DNA of 58,603 bases from Candidatus Saccharibacteria bacterium RIFCSPHIGHO2_12_FULL_44_22. GTDB lineage: Bacteria > Patescibacteriota > Saccharimonadia > Saccharimonadales > Saccharimonadaceae. The position numbers and the translations under genes are program-made. This document shows, piece by piece, positions 6,427-14,457 of this stretch (the stretch's first letter is position 1; each line of letters opens with the position of its first letter). The notes below the pieces were generated by a model. The model was not told where the DNA came from and ran no database searches. It worked only from the letters and a program-made list of their open reading frames with translations. The stretch spans positions 1-58,603 of the forward strand of contig MGCS01000015.1 in the NCBI GenBank assembly GCA_001790515.1, read 5' to 3'.

Positions 6427-8199
6427 CTATTCTTCGATTTGAAGTGATAAATCTTTTAGTTGTACAGCGTCAACAGTACTTGGCGAGCTCATCATGACAT
6501 CGACACCCGACCCATTCTTTGGGAAGGCTACAACTTCACGAATGTTTGACTCGTCGCTTAGTACCATAAATATACGGTCGATTCCAAATGCAGCACCGGC
6601 ATGTGGTGGTGCACCGAATTTAAATGCACTCAACATCGCGCCAAATTTATCCTCGACGTATTCCCGACTATAGCCAAGGACACCGAATGCTTCATACATA
6701 ACCTCTGGGTTGTGGTTTCGGACTGCGCCCGATGCGATTTCGTAGCCGTTCATAACCATGTCGTATTGATCAGCAACAATAGTAAGCTTCTTTTCATCTG
6801 TGTCCGCCGCCGTAAGTACTTCGGCTCCGCCGCGAGGCATACTAAATGGGTTATGACCAAAATCAACTTTTTTCGCTCCTTCATCCCACTCGTAAAAAGG
6901 AAAATCGACGATCCATGCAAGCGCAACTTTATTTGGATCTTTGAGGCCGAAATGATCGGCAAATTCTGAACGTAATTTGCCCAGAACTTTGTTTACTGTT
7001 TCACGTTTGTCGGTGCCGAAAAACACCGTGTCACCGTCTGACGCGTGCATCTTTGTTTTGATTACATCTAATTCGCTAGCAGACAAAAACTTCGCAATAG
7101 GTGATTTTGACTCACCGTTTTCGTAACTAATATACGCCAGTCCGCCGGCACCTTCACGTTTTGCAATATCGGTAAATTTGTCTATTTGCGAGCGACTGAG
7201 GCTTGCCCCGCCCTCGACTCGGATCGCTTTGACAACACCGCCACTTGCGAGCGTATTTTTGAACACACCAAACTCAGTGTCTGCAAGTTCTTCTGAAAGA
7301 TCCGTCAGCTCCATTGCGAATCGAAGATCAGGTTTGTCTGAACCAAATCGATCCATAGCTTCTTGATAAGGAATGCGCGGGGTGTCACTACTTACAAGTT
7401 GTTTCCCGCCAAATTCTGTGACAAGTCGTTTGATGAGTGGTTCCATTGTCGAACGAATTACTTCTCCGTCGTCGACGAATGACATCTCAAGATCGAGCTG
7501 ATAAAAATCACCATACAGGCGATCTGCGCGAGGGTCTTCGTCGCGAAAACACGTCGCAATTTGGTAATAACGATCGAGCCCACCAACCATCAAGAGTTGC
7601 TTGAATTGTTGCGGTGCTTGCGGCAATGCATAAAATTTACCGGGATGAACGCGTGATGGTACCAAGAAATCTCGCGCACCTTCTGGGCTGGAGTTGGCTA
7701 ATATTGGCGTCGTTACCTCTGTAAATGATTGTTCATCCATGTACTGTCGAAGAATCTTGTAATAATCTGACCGGCGTTTCAATGTTTGTTGCATACTTGG
7801 ACGACGTAGGTCAAGATAGCGATATTTAAGGCGCAGCTCTTCGTTTGACTGCTGTCCATCATCGGACACTGCAACCGGAAGCGGGTCTGATTTGTTCAAA
7901 ATAGTGATAGTTTCGGCAACGATCTCGATCGTACCTGTCGCGAGGTTTGGGTTTTTGAGGTTTTCGTCACGTTCAGTCACGACACCTGTAATTGCTAAAA
8001 CGTACTCGTCACGAATTGTTTCTGCAAGCGAAAAAGCATCATGCGCTTCTGGATTGACAACGATCTGTACGACACCCGTGTGATCACGTACATCAATAAA
8101 GATAAGTCCGCCATGGTCACGGCGACTGTTCACCCAACCACTGACACTAATAGTTTCATCAATATGTTCAATGGTTGCCGTTGCTAAGATTCTGGTCAT
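6427..8199 (-). CDS. aspS: Aspartyl-tRNA synthetase, bacterial type, possibly non-discriminating
   Basis: Class II synthetase with an N-terminal OB fold (SGWVNSRRDHGGLIFIDVRD), motif 1 region, YRYLDLRRP, motif 2 (FRDEDPRADRLYGDFYQLD), the GAD insertion and motif 3 (GAAFGIDRIFMVL). At 590 aa it is the usual bacterial length. It charges tRNA-Asp. In the anticodon-binding loop the position that is Leu in discriminating enzymes such as E. coli is His (RRDHGG), as in non-discriminating enzymes that also charge tRNA-Asn for GatCAB. A second diagnostic position is Asn rather than the Lys or Gly of the two classes, so the call is open. A structured leader precedes it. Confidence 0.95.
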   Translation of the reverse strand: MTRILATATIEHIDETISVSGWVNSRRDHGGLIFIDVRDHTGVVQIVVNPEAHDAFSLAETIRDEYVLAITGVVTERDENLKNPNLATGTIEIVAETITILNKSDPLPVAVSDDGQQSNEELRLKYRYLDLRRPSMQQTLKRRSDYYKILRQYMDEQSFTEVTTPILANSSPEGARDFLVPSRVHPGKFYALPQAPQQFKQLLMVGGLDRYYQIATCFRDEDPRADRLYGDFYQLDLEMSFVDDGEVIRSTMEPLIKRLVTEFGGKQLVSSDTPRIPYQEAMDRFGSDKPDLRFAMELTDLSEELADTEFGVFKNTLASGGVVKAIRVEGGASLSRSQIDKFTDIAKREGAGGLAYISYENGESKSPIAKFLSASELDVIKTKMHASDGDTVFFGTDKRETVNKVLGKLRSEFADHFGLKDPNKVALAWIVDFPFYEWDEGAKKVDFGHNPFSMPRGGAEVLTAADTDEKKLTIVADQYDMVMNGYEIASGAVRNHNPEVMYEAFGVLGYSREYVEDKFGAMLSAFKFGAPPHAGAAFGIDRIFMVLSDESNIREVVAFPKNGSGVDVMMSSPSTVDAVQLKDLSLQIEE

Positions 8200-8240
8200 T
8201 GCATTATTCCCTGTGTTAAGTGATTTAATGGCTGATCTTG

Positions 8241-8279
8241 GGGTCGATTACAAATAGAGCGCCAGCTATTTGCCGACCC
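8241..8279 (-). promoter_or_regulatory. Two-part stem-loop in the aspS leader
   Basis: GGGTCG pairs with CGACCC (6 bp) and, inside, CAAATAG pairs with CTATTTG (7 bp), enclosing an 8-nt loop. The structure lies 42-80 nt before the aspS ATG. A GATAAT hexamer just beyond it (about 8290) could start the leader. There is no T-run after the hairpin, so it is not a simple terminator of the upstream CBS gene. I see no T-box signature. Regulatory role is inference. Confidence 0.45.
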
Positions 8280-8349
8280 GCAAATTATTATCGTACGTTG
8301 CATGCCATGTCATAATATGATCTATAATAGCACTTTACCTCTGTGGATA

Positions 8350-9306
8350 CTAGTGTCTTGAAGGAATGAACTCGTCATCAAGCCGTCGACCAAACAACGC
8401 TTCAATGACATCTTCGATCGTCAACAGACCAACTGTTTCACCTTTTTTGTCAACAACAATCAACAGATGATGGTGATGGTGTAAAAACGCACCAAGTGCC
8501 TGACGAAGTGTATCTGACGCATGAATATACTCGACTCTCACGTCCATTGCTTTCTCTGCAGTTGACGTCTTTTTGCCCGAGTCGAGCGTTAGCAGATCAC
8601 GAAGATGCAATATACCGATAATCGAATCAAGGTCACGATCAATCACCGGAAACCGGTTGTGACCCGTTTTGTGAAGGTCATCAAGAACGAGCGGACCAAG
8701 CAATTCATTCTTTGGGACTGTCGCGATGCTTTCGCGCGGAACCATAAGCTCGCTTACCGTTCGTTCGTTAAATCGAAGGCTATGCATGAGCATATCGCGC
8801 TCCGTGACAGACAGTGCCGCTCCACTATGCTCAACAACATGAAGTAATTCATCACGAGAATGAATCTTGGATTCAGACGAGACAGCTATCCGAGGAGCAC
8901 TCAGTATGGCACGCACAACAGACGAACGAGCAATCGCATCAATTAATACCGGGCTATGTTTTTCAAAGTAACGCTGCGGCAGAGTTGTCACGAAACGAAG
9001 TCGAGCAATGGGCATATACACCAACGCGACGATCAATAGTATCGCTAAACCTGCACCCGTTCCAAAATAAACAAGACTCGTGACTACCGCACCCAGAAGT
9101 AATAATAGCGAAAGCAAACGAAGAAATGCTGACAGTTCATTCCGATATGTCTCTTGATACTGCTCCTTTAGCGCCCGGGTATCACCGTTATTCGCTAAGC
9201 GTTTTAGTTCGTATTTACTCAGACGCGTAGAGCGAACATTCACTCCAGCCACTGCAGCGGCACATAGTGTCAGCAGCACAACAACTAAACTAATGATAAG
9301 CGTCAT
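8350..9306 (-). CDS. CBS-domain membrane protein (CNNM/CorC-like)
   Basis: An N-terminal membrane segment (residues 2-22) and a hydrophobic hairpin at about 63-100 stand where CNNM/CorC proteins have a DUF21 domain, but the region is shorter. The conserved connector ERDMLMHSLRFNERTVSELMVPR leads into a CBS pair (residues about 195-310) that ends GLLTIEDVIEALFG, the signature of this family. Members are linked to magnesium or cobalt efflux and membrane ion homeostasis. A run of five histidines lies within the second CBS domain. No CorC_HlyC domain follows. TACAAT with an extended TGG ends 9 nt before the ATG, consistent with a leaderless mRNA. Confidence 0.85.
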   Translation of the reverse strand: MTLIISLVVVLLTLCAAAVAGVNVRSTRLSKYELKRLANNGDTRALKEQYQETYRNELSAFLRLLSLLLLLGAVVTSLVYFGTGAGLAILLIVALVYMPIARLRFVTTLPQRYFEKHSPVLIDAIARSSVVRAILSAPRIAVSSESKIHSRDELLHVVEHSGAALSVTERDMLMHSLRFNERTVSELMVPRESIATVPKNELLGPLVLDDLHKTGHNRFPVIDRDLDSIIGILHLRDLLTLDSGKKTSTAEKAMDVRVEYIHASDTLRQALGAFLHHHHHLLIVVDKKGETVGLLTIEDVIEALFGRRLDDEFIPSRH

Positions 9307-9315
9307 AATACCACC

Positions 9316-9321
9316 ATTGTA
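9316..9321 (-). promoter_or_regulatory. Extended -10 of the CBS-protein promoter
   Basis: TGG-TACAAT on the minus strand, 9 nt before the ATG at 9306. It is back to back with the DsbA-like promoter region. Confidence 0.5.
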
Positions 9322-9349
9322 CCACCTTGCCGACCAGTTGCGTTTCTAC

Positions 9350-9364
9350 TACAATAAGTATAGT
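9350..9364 (+). promoter_or_regulatory. -10 candidates for the DsbA-like gene
   Basis: TACAAT (9350-9355) and TATAGT (9359-9364) lie 18-27 nt before the start. Either gives a short leader containing AAAGGAG. Confidence 0.45.
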
Positions 9365-9381
9365 AAACAAAGGAGTTTTAG

Positions 9382-10125
9382 GTGAATACAAAATCATGGG
9401 TTATCTTTGGCGCAATATGTGTGCTACTTTTCGGTGGACTGATTTACTTTTCAAGGCAGAACAAGGTAAGCGTCGATCTTAATGGTGTTGATATCAATAA
9501 GGCAATTGCAGCATCAGATCAAAACGGCAACATCGCAGATCACACACTTGGTGATCCGAATGCCAATGTCGTACTGATTGAATACGGCGATATTCAATGT
9601 CCTAGTTGCGGTGGCGCGCATCCTGGCATCAAGCAAATCACCGAAGACTATGGTGACAAAATCGGATTTATCTTCCGTAACTTCCCACTCACGTCAGCAC
9701 ACCCGAATGCATTTGCCGCGGCAACTGCAGCCGAAGCAGCAGGCCTACAGGGTAAATACTGGGAGATGCACAACATTTTGTTCGAAGATCAGAATACATG
9801 GAGTAGCCTGTCAGCCGAACAGCGCACATCCAAATTCATCGATTACGCTCGACAATCTGGCGTAACAGACCAAGCAAAGTTTGAGTCAGACTTATCTGCA
9901 GGTTCAATTAGTACCAAAATCGGTTTTGACCAGGCAGTTGCGCGACAAAAAGAAGTTTCAGCAACACCAACATTCTTCTTAAACGGAGAGAAGGTCGACT
10001 CTGATACATCAGGCAAACTCGTACAAGGTGATGCGTCTGCAATTCGCGCATTGATCGACCGCAAGCTGAAAGAAAATAATATCGAGCCACCGGCATCAAC
10101 AGCAGCAACGACCGGAACTAATTAA
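9382..10125 (+). CDS. Membrane-anchored DsbA-family thiol oxidoreductase
   Basis: An uncleaved signal anchor (residues 6-25) is followed by a DSBA/thioredoxin_4-type domain. Features are VVLIEYGDIQCPSCGGAHP with the CPSC active site near residue 72, FRNFPLTSAHPNAFAAA, and the cis-proline loop SATPTFFLNGE. It is expected to oxidise or isomerise disulfides in exported proteins, several of which in this window carry cysteines. No DsbB or VKOR partner is encoded in the window. The start is GTG, chosen because AAAGGAG lies 6 nt upstream and the signal anchor follows at once. A strong terminator follows. Confidence 0.9.
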   Translation: MNTKSWVIFGAICVLLFGGLIYFSRQNKVSVDLNGVDINKAIAASDQNGNIADHTLGDPNANVVLIEYGDIQCPSCGGAHPGIKQITEDYGDKIGFIFRNFPLTSAHPNAFAAATAAEAAGLQGKYWEMHNILFEDQNTWSSLSAEQRTSKFIDYARQSGVTDQAKFESDLSAGSISTKIGFDQAVARQKEVSATPTFFLNGEKVDSDTSGKLVQGDASAIRALIDRKLKENNIEPPASTAATTGTN

Positions 10126-10142
10126 CTAGTCAAAAATGAATA

Positions 10143-10168
10143 AACCACCTCGGTGCCTTGAGGTGGTT
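10143..10168. terminator. Strong intrinsic terminator after the DsbA-like gene
   Basis: AACCACCTC pairs with GAGGTGGTT (9 bp, 8-nt loop), followed by CTTTTTTT on the plus strand. On the minus strand the stem is followed by a weaker TTTATTC, so it may also end the small unit at 10.2-10.4 kb. Confidence 0.9.
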
Positions 10169-10206
10169 CTTTTTTTGATTTTGAAGTTCCTTCTATTACA
10201 GGATCA

Positions 10207-10439
10207 TTACTTCGATTCATTCACTAATGAGCGATATACAGTTGCCATTCGGCAGGCACCACATCCACTGCTATCTTTTTGGCCCGTGAGGACACAAACG
10301 AGATGGCTATAGGCATGGGTTATTGTACTCCTTGTACTATATGCAGCCCCGCGCACTTCGACCTTTAAAAATGTAATTTTTCGTGTTATTTGGCGCGGAA
10401 CACATATATGATCATACCAATTCATCATTGGTACGTCAA
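10207..10439 (-). other. Small transcription unit with strong promoter, product undecided
   Basis: On the minus strand TTGACG (10439 to 10434), exactly 17 bp, then TATGAT (10416 to 10411) form a near-consensus promoter. Downstream lie three competing short frames. A 22-codon frame starts 5 nt after the -10 (10405 to 10337). A 30-codon frame follows AAGGAG (10316 to 10224). A 73-codon open frame runs through the whole stretch (10428 to 10207), but its ATG lies upstream of the predicted start point. None resembles a known family. A small RNA of roughly 250 nt ending at the terminator near 10150 is equally possible. Confidence 0.4.
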
Positions 10440-10479
10440 GACATGAATAATAGGCATCGCGCTTTTGCTTTATACTATA

Positions 10480-11415
10480 TTAGAACACTCGAAAGCGCTT
10501 CGCAAGAGCATAAACGGAAAACACAACAAAAACAGAGAATCCAACAATTAGAAGATACGCCCAAGGCTGATGCTGGAACGGCAAATCGACATTCATACCA
10601 AACATTCCGTAGAACACGTTCGGTAGCGCAATAAGTACGGTCAACATTGTTAGCGCTTTCATACGCTGGTTCAATGTATTGTTTGCAATCGTACTATAAG
10701 CATTCCTAATGCTATTCACCGTCTGGTTGTGGCTTGCGACTGCATTCAGCAGCTGTTTGACGTACAACCGAGTGTCATCGAGTACTTCTACTTCTTTTGG
10801 CTTGAACAGCCCATGTGCGTTTTCTTTTAACCGATCAACAACTGCAAGCGTGTCTTGCAGGCAGAATTGATATTCGTTAAGATTATCTTCGATAGTAACA
10901 AAATGAATAAAATCTTTGTTGCCGACTTCGTGGTTTTGCAATTTTCGCCGAACGCCTTTTATATATGTACCTGTATGTTGAACAAGTGTTTCATAGCCGG
11001 CCGTTACTGTCATGAGCGTTAGGAGGAGCATGCCAGCCGTATCGCTTGTGCGGATATCCTTTTCGGCACAAACATCAATAATCGTGCCTGCCGTCACAGT
11101 ACTGGTTGAGGCGATCGTAATAAATGTCGTCGGTGTGACAATCGCAAGCAATGGCGATGTCGATACTTCTCCGTGAGATGTTCGCGTCGCTGGGCGCATA
11201 AATACATAGAGATTGCCTGCACTATATTCACTTCGCGGCAGCTCACCCTTGTCGAGAACATCACGAACAATATTCGCATCAAGACCATACTTTTCAACGA
11301 TCGAGTCAAGTTCGGCTGTCGACGGCTGATCAGCATGCGTCCATGATCCCTCAACCGGCGTACGAATACTCTGGAATGGTTCATGGAGTGTGTGTTTTTT
11401 ATAGTGATGTAACAT
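10480..11415 (-). CDS. CorA-family divalent cation transporter (copy 1)
   Basis: The cytoplasmic N-terminal domain of about 240 residues ends in a long stalk helix. It is followed by two transmembrane helices at the C-terminus with the signature YGMFGMN between them; GMN is the CorA selectivity motif. At 311 aa it is usual for the family. The pentameric channel imports Mg2+ (sometimes Co2+ or Ni2+). TATACT ends 8 nt before the ATG, so the mRNA is probably leaderless. A second, diverged CorA is encoded 2 kb away, on the other side of an efflux operon. Confidence 0.93.
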   Translation of the reverse strand: MLHHYKKHTLHEPFQSIRTPVEGSWTHADQPSTAELDSIVEKYGLDANIVRDVLDKGELPRSEYSAGNLYVFMRPATRTSHGEVSTSPLLAIVTPTTFITIASTSTVTAGTIIDVCAEKDIRTSDTAGMLLLTLMTVTAGYETLVQHTGTYIKGVRRKLQNHEVGNKDFIHFVTIEDNLNEYQFCLQDTLAVVDRLKENAHGLFKPKEVEVLDDTRLYVKQLLNAVASHNQTVNSIRNAYSTIANNTLNQRMKALTMLTVLIALPNVFYGMFGMNVDLPFQHQPWAYLLIVGFSVFVVFSVYALAKRFRVF

Positions 11416-11423
11416 TCATAAGC

Positions 11424-11429
11424 AGTATA
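11424..11429 (-). promoter_or_regulatory. -10 element of leaderless corA copy 1 promoter
   Basis: TATACT, 8 nt before the ATG at 11415, just downstream of the efflux-operon terminator. Confidence 0.55.
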
Positions 11430-11449
11430 GCGCTCTTGGGGCAAAATAA

Positions 11450-11483
11450 AAAGATAGACCCCTGTGAAATGAGGTCTACCTTT
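11450..11483 (-). terminator. Intrinsic terminator of the AbrB-MFS operon
   Basis: A 13-bp stem with two G-T wobbles (AAAGGTAGACCTC with GGGGTCTATCTTT) around an 8-nt loop, followed on the minus strand by TTTTTATTTTG. Confidence 0.85.
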
Positions 11484-11496
11484 AGATAGTATCGGA

Positions 11497-13185
11497 TTAC
11501 GCGACACCAGGGGTTTTGTCTGGATCTGACGCTTTGAGCGGTTTTTCTTTGAGCATAAACACAAGAACCGTCGCAATCAGCATCAAAATCGATGAGACAA
11601 CAAAGATATGCTGCAAACTATCACTGAACGCATGCGTCACTTTACTTCCAAATGCATCTTGATTCGTCTTGAAATCATTACTCACTTGATCTTTGGTAGA
11701 TTCTGGCAATTTCGCAACCCCTTCCTCAAATCCACTTGTGATCGCACTTTTCGTATCAGGCATATTCAAATTCAAAAGCGTATTTGAATCGCCCAGATCA
11801 CCAACCTTACTCGTCGCAGGATTTTGTTCAAGTGTTTTAATATATGCGCTATCTTGCACACCAGTCAGTCCATTCGTTAATCCTGCTGTCAACATTGCAC
11901 CAAACACCGCGACACCAACTGTTGATCCAAGGCTTCGGAATAGCTGACTTGAACTGGTAGCTGCGCCAAGCTCATGTTGCTTAAACTCGTTCTGCACAGC
12001 AAGGTTCATGACTGGCATAACAACACCAAGCCCCGCACCGAGGAATCCCATAATGATCGCTTCGTACAAATAGCTACTTTCTGGTGTCAAAGTTGCGAGC
12101 AGCGCCACCATTGATGTTGCCAGAACGATACCGCATTGCATGAATATTTTGTAGCGACCAGTTCGCGAAATGATCTGACCTGACGTAATTGATGTCAGCA
12201 TCAGACCACCGATCATCGGTAGCAGCATCAAGCCAGACTCTGTTGGCGTTGCGCCAAAGACCTGCTGATTAAACTGCGTGAGGTACAAAATTGAACCAAG
12301 GAATGCTGCACCAAATAACGTCGCAATACCCATAATTAGTACATAATTGCGGTTTCTGAAAAATGCTGGCGGGAGGATTGGCTCGCGAGCTCGACGTTCA
12401 ACCCAGACAAACGTAGCCGTCGCAACTGCAACAATAGAGAACATGATAACGCGTAGAGCCATTAAGCTCATGCCCGTCGCTTCAAGCAGATCTTTGAAGA
12501 TCATTTCTGTATTATCGACGGCGAGAATAAGTGTGCCGAGCGCAATCGTAAGCAGCACCGCACCTTTGTAGTCAATGATAGGTTTTTTATCATGCCGGAG
12601 TGCTGGGCAGAATATGGCGATTAACGCAAACGCGGCGATGGCAATAGGTACATTGATAAAGAACGTCCAACGCCAATCGGTCGTCAGTCCAAATAAATTA
12701 TGTGCATCGGTAAGCCAGCCGCCAAGAAGCGGCCCAACGATTGAGCTCAATCCAAACACGGCGCCAAATAATCCCTGCCATTTTCCTCGTTCACGCGCTT
12801 CGAACAAGTCGCCTATTATCGTAAAAGCATTCGCTGTAATAATACCGCCGCCAATACCTTGAATCGCACGCCAAGCAATGAGTTCAGTGACAGTGCCCGA
12901 CGTTCCACTAAGGAGTGATGCGATACCAAATATCGCGACACCGATCAGCAGAATCATACGTCGACCAAAAAGATCCGACAACTTACCAGCGATCGGAACA
13001 GTGATCGTTGTTGTTAATAAATACGCAGTGACGATCCAACTCAGCGAACTGAAGGCATTGAATTCCTCAACAATTTTGCCAAGCGCCGTAGCAATGATTG
13101 TTTGGTCGAGCGCAACCAAAAAAAGACTGGCCATGACCGACAACATAATAATCAGTTTGCTACGGAGCGTCATATGATGATGCAT
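11497..13185 (-). CDS. MFS multidrug efflux transporter, DHA2 (14-TMS, EmrB/QacA) family
   Basis: Fourteen hydrophobic segments are visible. The motif LDQTIIATALGKI in TM1 and the loop 2-3 motif GKLSDLFGRRMILL are diagnostic for drug:H+ antiporters of the DHA2 family. GAGLGVVMPVMNLAVQ is a likely motif C counterpart. At 562 aa it fits, with an extra exported loop of about 80 residues before the last helix, as in QacA. It presumably exports toxic hydrophobic compounds. It starts 5 nt after the AbrB-type regulator stop, and AAAGGAG spans that stop, so expression is coupled to the regulator. A strong terminator follows. Confidence 0.92.
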   Translation of the reverse strand: MHHHMTLRSKLIIMLSVMASLFLVALDQTIIATALGKIVEEFNAFSSLSWIVTAYLLTTTITVPIAGKLSDLFGRRMILLIGVAIFGIASLLSGTSGTVTELIAWRAIQGIGGGIITANAFTIIGDLFEARERGKWQGLFGAVFGLSSIVGPLLGGWLTDAHNLFGLTTDWRWTFFINVPIAIAAFALIAIFCPALRHDKKPIIDYKGAVLLTIALGTLILAVDNTEMIFKDLLEATGMSLMALRVIMFSIVAVATATFVWVERRAREPILPPAFFRNRNYVLIMGIATLFGAAFLGSILYLTQFNQQVFGATPTESGLMLLPMIGGLMLTSITSGQIISRTGRYKIFMQCGIVLATSMVALLATLTPESSYLYEAIIMGFLGAGLGVVMPVMNLAVQNEFKQHELGAATSSSQLFRSLGSTVGVAVFGAMLTAGLTNGLTGVQDSAYIKTLEQNPATSKVGDLGDSNTLLNLNMPDTKSAITSGFEEGVAKLPESTKDQVSNDFKTNQDAFGSKVTHAFSDSLQHIFVVSSILMLIATVLVFMLKEKPLKASDPDKTPGVA

Positions 13186-13190
13186 AAGAC

Positions 13191-13439
13191 TTACTCCTTT
13201 GTTTTATTTTGTAATGCTCGGAAGTCCTCTACTTGGGCTGTTAAACTTGCTACCATCGATTCAAGCATTTCTTCTTTCAGACATACAATACCAGAACCAT
13301 TCATCGCGTTGAGTATATACAGGCGATCGCCTGGTTGTATGTTTAACTCTTCACGAGCATCTGACGGAATAACAATTTGGCCTTTCGTGCCGACCGTTGC
13401 TGTCCCATATAGTTTTTTAGTGATTAACGGTGATCCCAT
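13191..13439 (-). CDS. AbrB/SpoVT-type DNA-binding regulator
   Basis: An 82-aa protein with the swapped-hairpin AbrB fold: GTATVGTKGQIVIPSDAREELNIQPGDRLYIL. The GQIVIP segment and following RExLxIxPGDRL are the family signature. The C-terminal 35 residues form a probable helix for oligomerisation. It precedes a drug-efflux gene and likely controls it and itself. The promoter just upstream contains repeated CATACTTTT units and a GTATG/CATAC inverted pair across the -35 box, which are possible binding sites. AGAGAGGA is the ribosome site. Confidence 0.85.
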   Translation of the reverse strand: MGSPLITKKLYGTATVGTKGQIVIPSDAREELNIQPGDRLYILNAMNGSGIVCLKEEMLESMVASLTAQVEDFRALQNKTKE

Positions 13440-13462
13440 AGTAAAATCCTCTCTTGATTACT

Positions 13463-13492
13463 ATTGTATCAAAAGTATGAAAAGTATGTCAA
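13463..13492 (-). promoter_or_regulatory. Promoter of the AbrB-MFS operon
   Basis: TTGACA (13492 to 13487), 18-bp spacer, TACAAT (13468 to 13463). The spacer holds two tandem CATACTTTT repeats, and GTATG...CATAC flank the -35 box. These could bind the AbrB-type product (inference). Confidence 0.75.
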
Positions 13493-13508
13493 GTCATACA
13501 AAATTTAT

Positions 13509-14426
13509 TTACCGCTGTCGTATAAAGTAAAGGCTAAGTCCTAGCGCAGACATTGCACTGAGCACAACAACACCCCAGAAAACAAATGGGGATTGATCGT
13601 CTATCGGCAGTGGCACATTCATACCGAATAATCCTGCAAGCATCGTGGGTATTGTTAGCGCCAACGTAATGACAGTTAGCAAACGAACCGTTTCGTTGAC
13701 GCGCGTATCAATTACCGCCCGATACGAATCACGCACATTTGTAATCGTACGGAGCAAACTTTTACAACGTGAAATAATCTGCTCTAGATCAATCGATACA
13801 TCTTCGACAAGATCCTTATCGTCGTCGTATAGCTTCAGCACCTTTCCGCTCAATAGTTTTTCAACCGCCGAGTTAGTTGCCTGCAGTGCATCCAGATAGT
13901 CGTTCAATTTTCGTTCAAAGTTAGCAAGCACCGCGATGTCGTTTGAACGAAGCTTACGGACGTCACCTGTCGTTGCTCGCATCTGCCGATTGATCGTAGC
14001 CACCCGCGTTTGATATTGACGAACAATCGCATCCAGCATCAACAAAAAAAACTTAGACTGTTGCGTGGTAGGTGCTTCTGTTTTATCGATGAATGGTTGC
14101 CACATTCGCCCTAACGAATCACGGCTGACCGTCACCAGTGATTCTTGTCCAAGTGCAAACAAAATTGGCGTCGTATAATCGTTGAAATCATCATCAGTGT
14201 CAGGAAGGCGCGTAATAAAATACGTCCATCCATCGTCAAGTTCTACACGCGGAACTTCATGAGGGTCAAGTGCGTCTGTCAGGATGTCTGCATCAATACC
14301 ACTTTTTACAAGCTGCTCTAGTTCGTCTTCGTTTGGGCGCTCGCAACGTACCCAACTGCCGGGCTGCAACGTGTCACGTTGCTTGATCTCTGGTCGATAA
14401 TGCGTCGATCGAAGATAGTTAATCAT
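13509..14426 (-). CDS. CorA-family divalent cation transporter (copy 2, diverged)
   Basis: Same architecture as copy 1: an N-terminal cytoplasmic domain rich in D and E, a long stalk, and two C-terminal helices with LAGLFGMNVPLP carrying the GMN motif. The frame opens at 14483 and would overlap the upstream methyltransferase gene by 26 nt. I prefer the ATG at 14426 (MINYLRSTHYRP), because a TACTAT/TATAGG -10-like sequence and AGGGAT lie immediately upstream and family similarity starts there. The product is then 305 aa. It likely transports Mg2+ or another divalent ion. Confidence 0.88.
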   Translation of the reverse strand: MINYLRSTHYRPEIKQRDTLQPGSWVRCERPNEDELEQLVKSGIDADILTDALDPHEVPRVELDDGWTYFITRLPDTDDDFNDYTTPILFALGQESLVTVSRDSLGRMWQPFIDKTEAPTTQQSKFFLLMLDAIVRQYQTRVATINRQMRATTGDVRKLRSNDIAVLANFERKLNDYLDALQATNSAVEKLLSGKVLKLYDDDKDLVEDVSIDLEQIISRCKSLLRTITNVRDSYRAVIDTRVNETVRLLTVITLALTIPTMLAGLFGMNVPLPIDDQSPFVFWGVVVLSAMSALGLSLYFIRQR

Positions 14427-14457
14427 ATCCCTATAGTAACACTCTTTAAATAACCGA

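Noticed and set aside
8241-8279. T-box or simple terminator before aspS
   Set aside because: No T-box bulge sequence or specifier loop is recognisable, and the stem has no T-run on the relevant strand.
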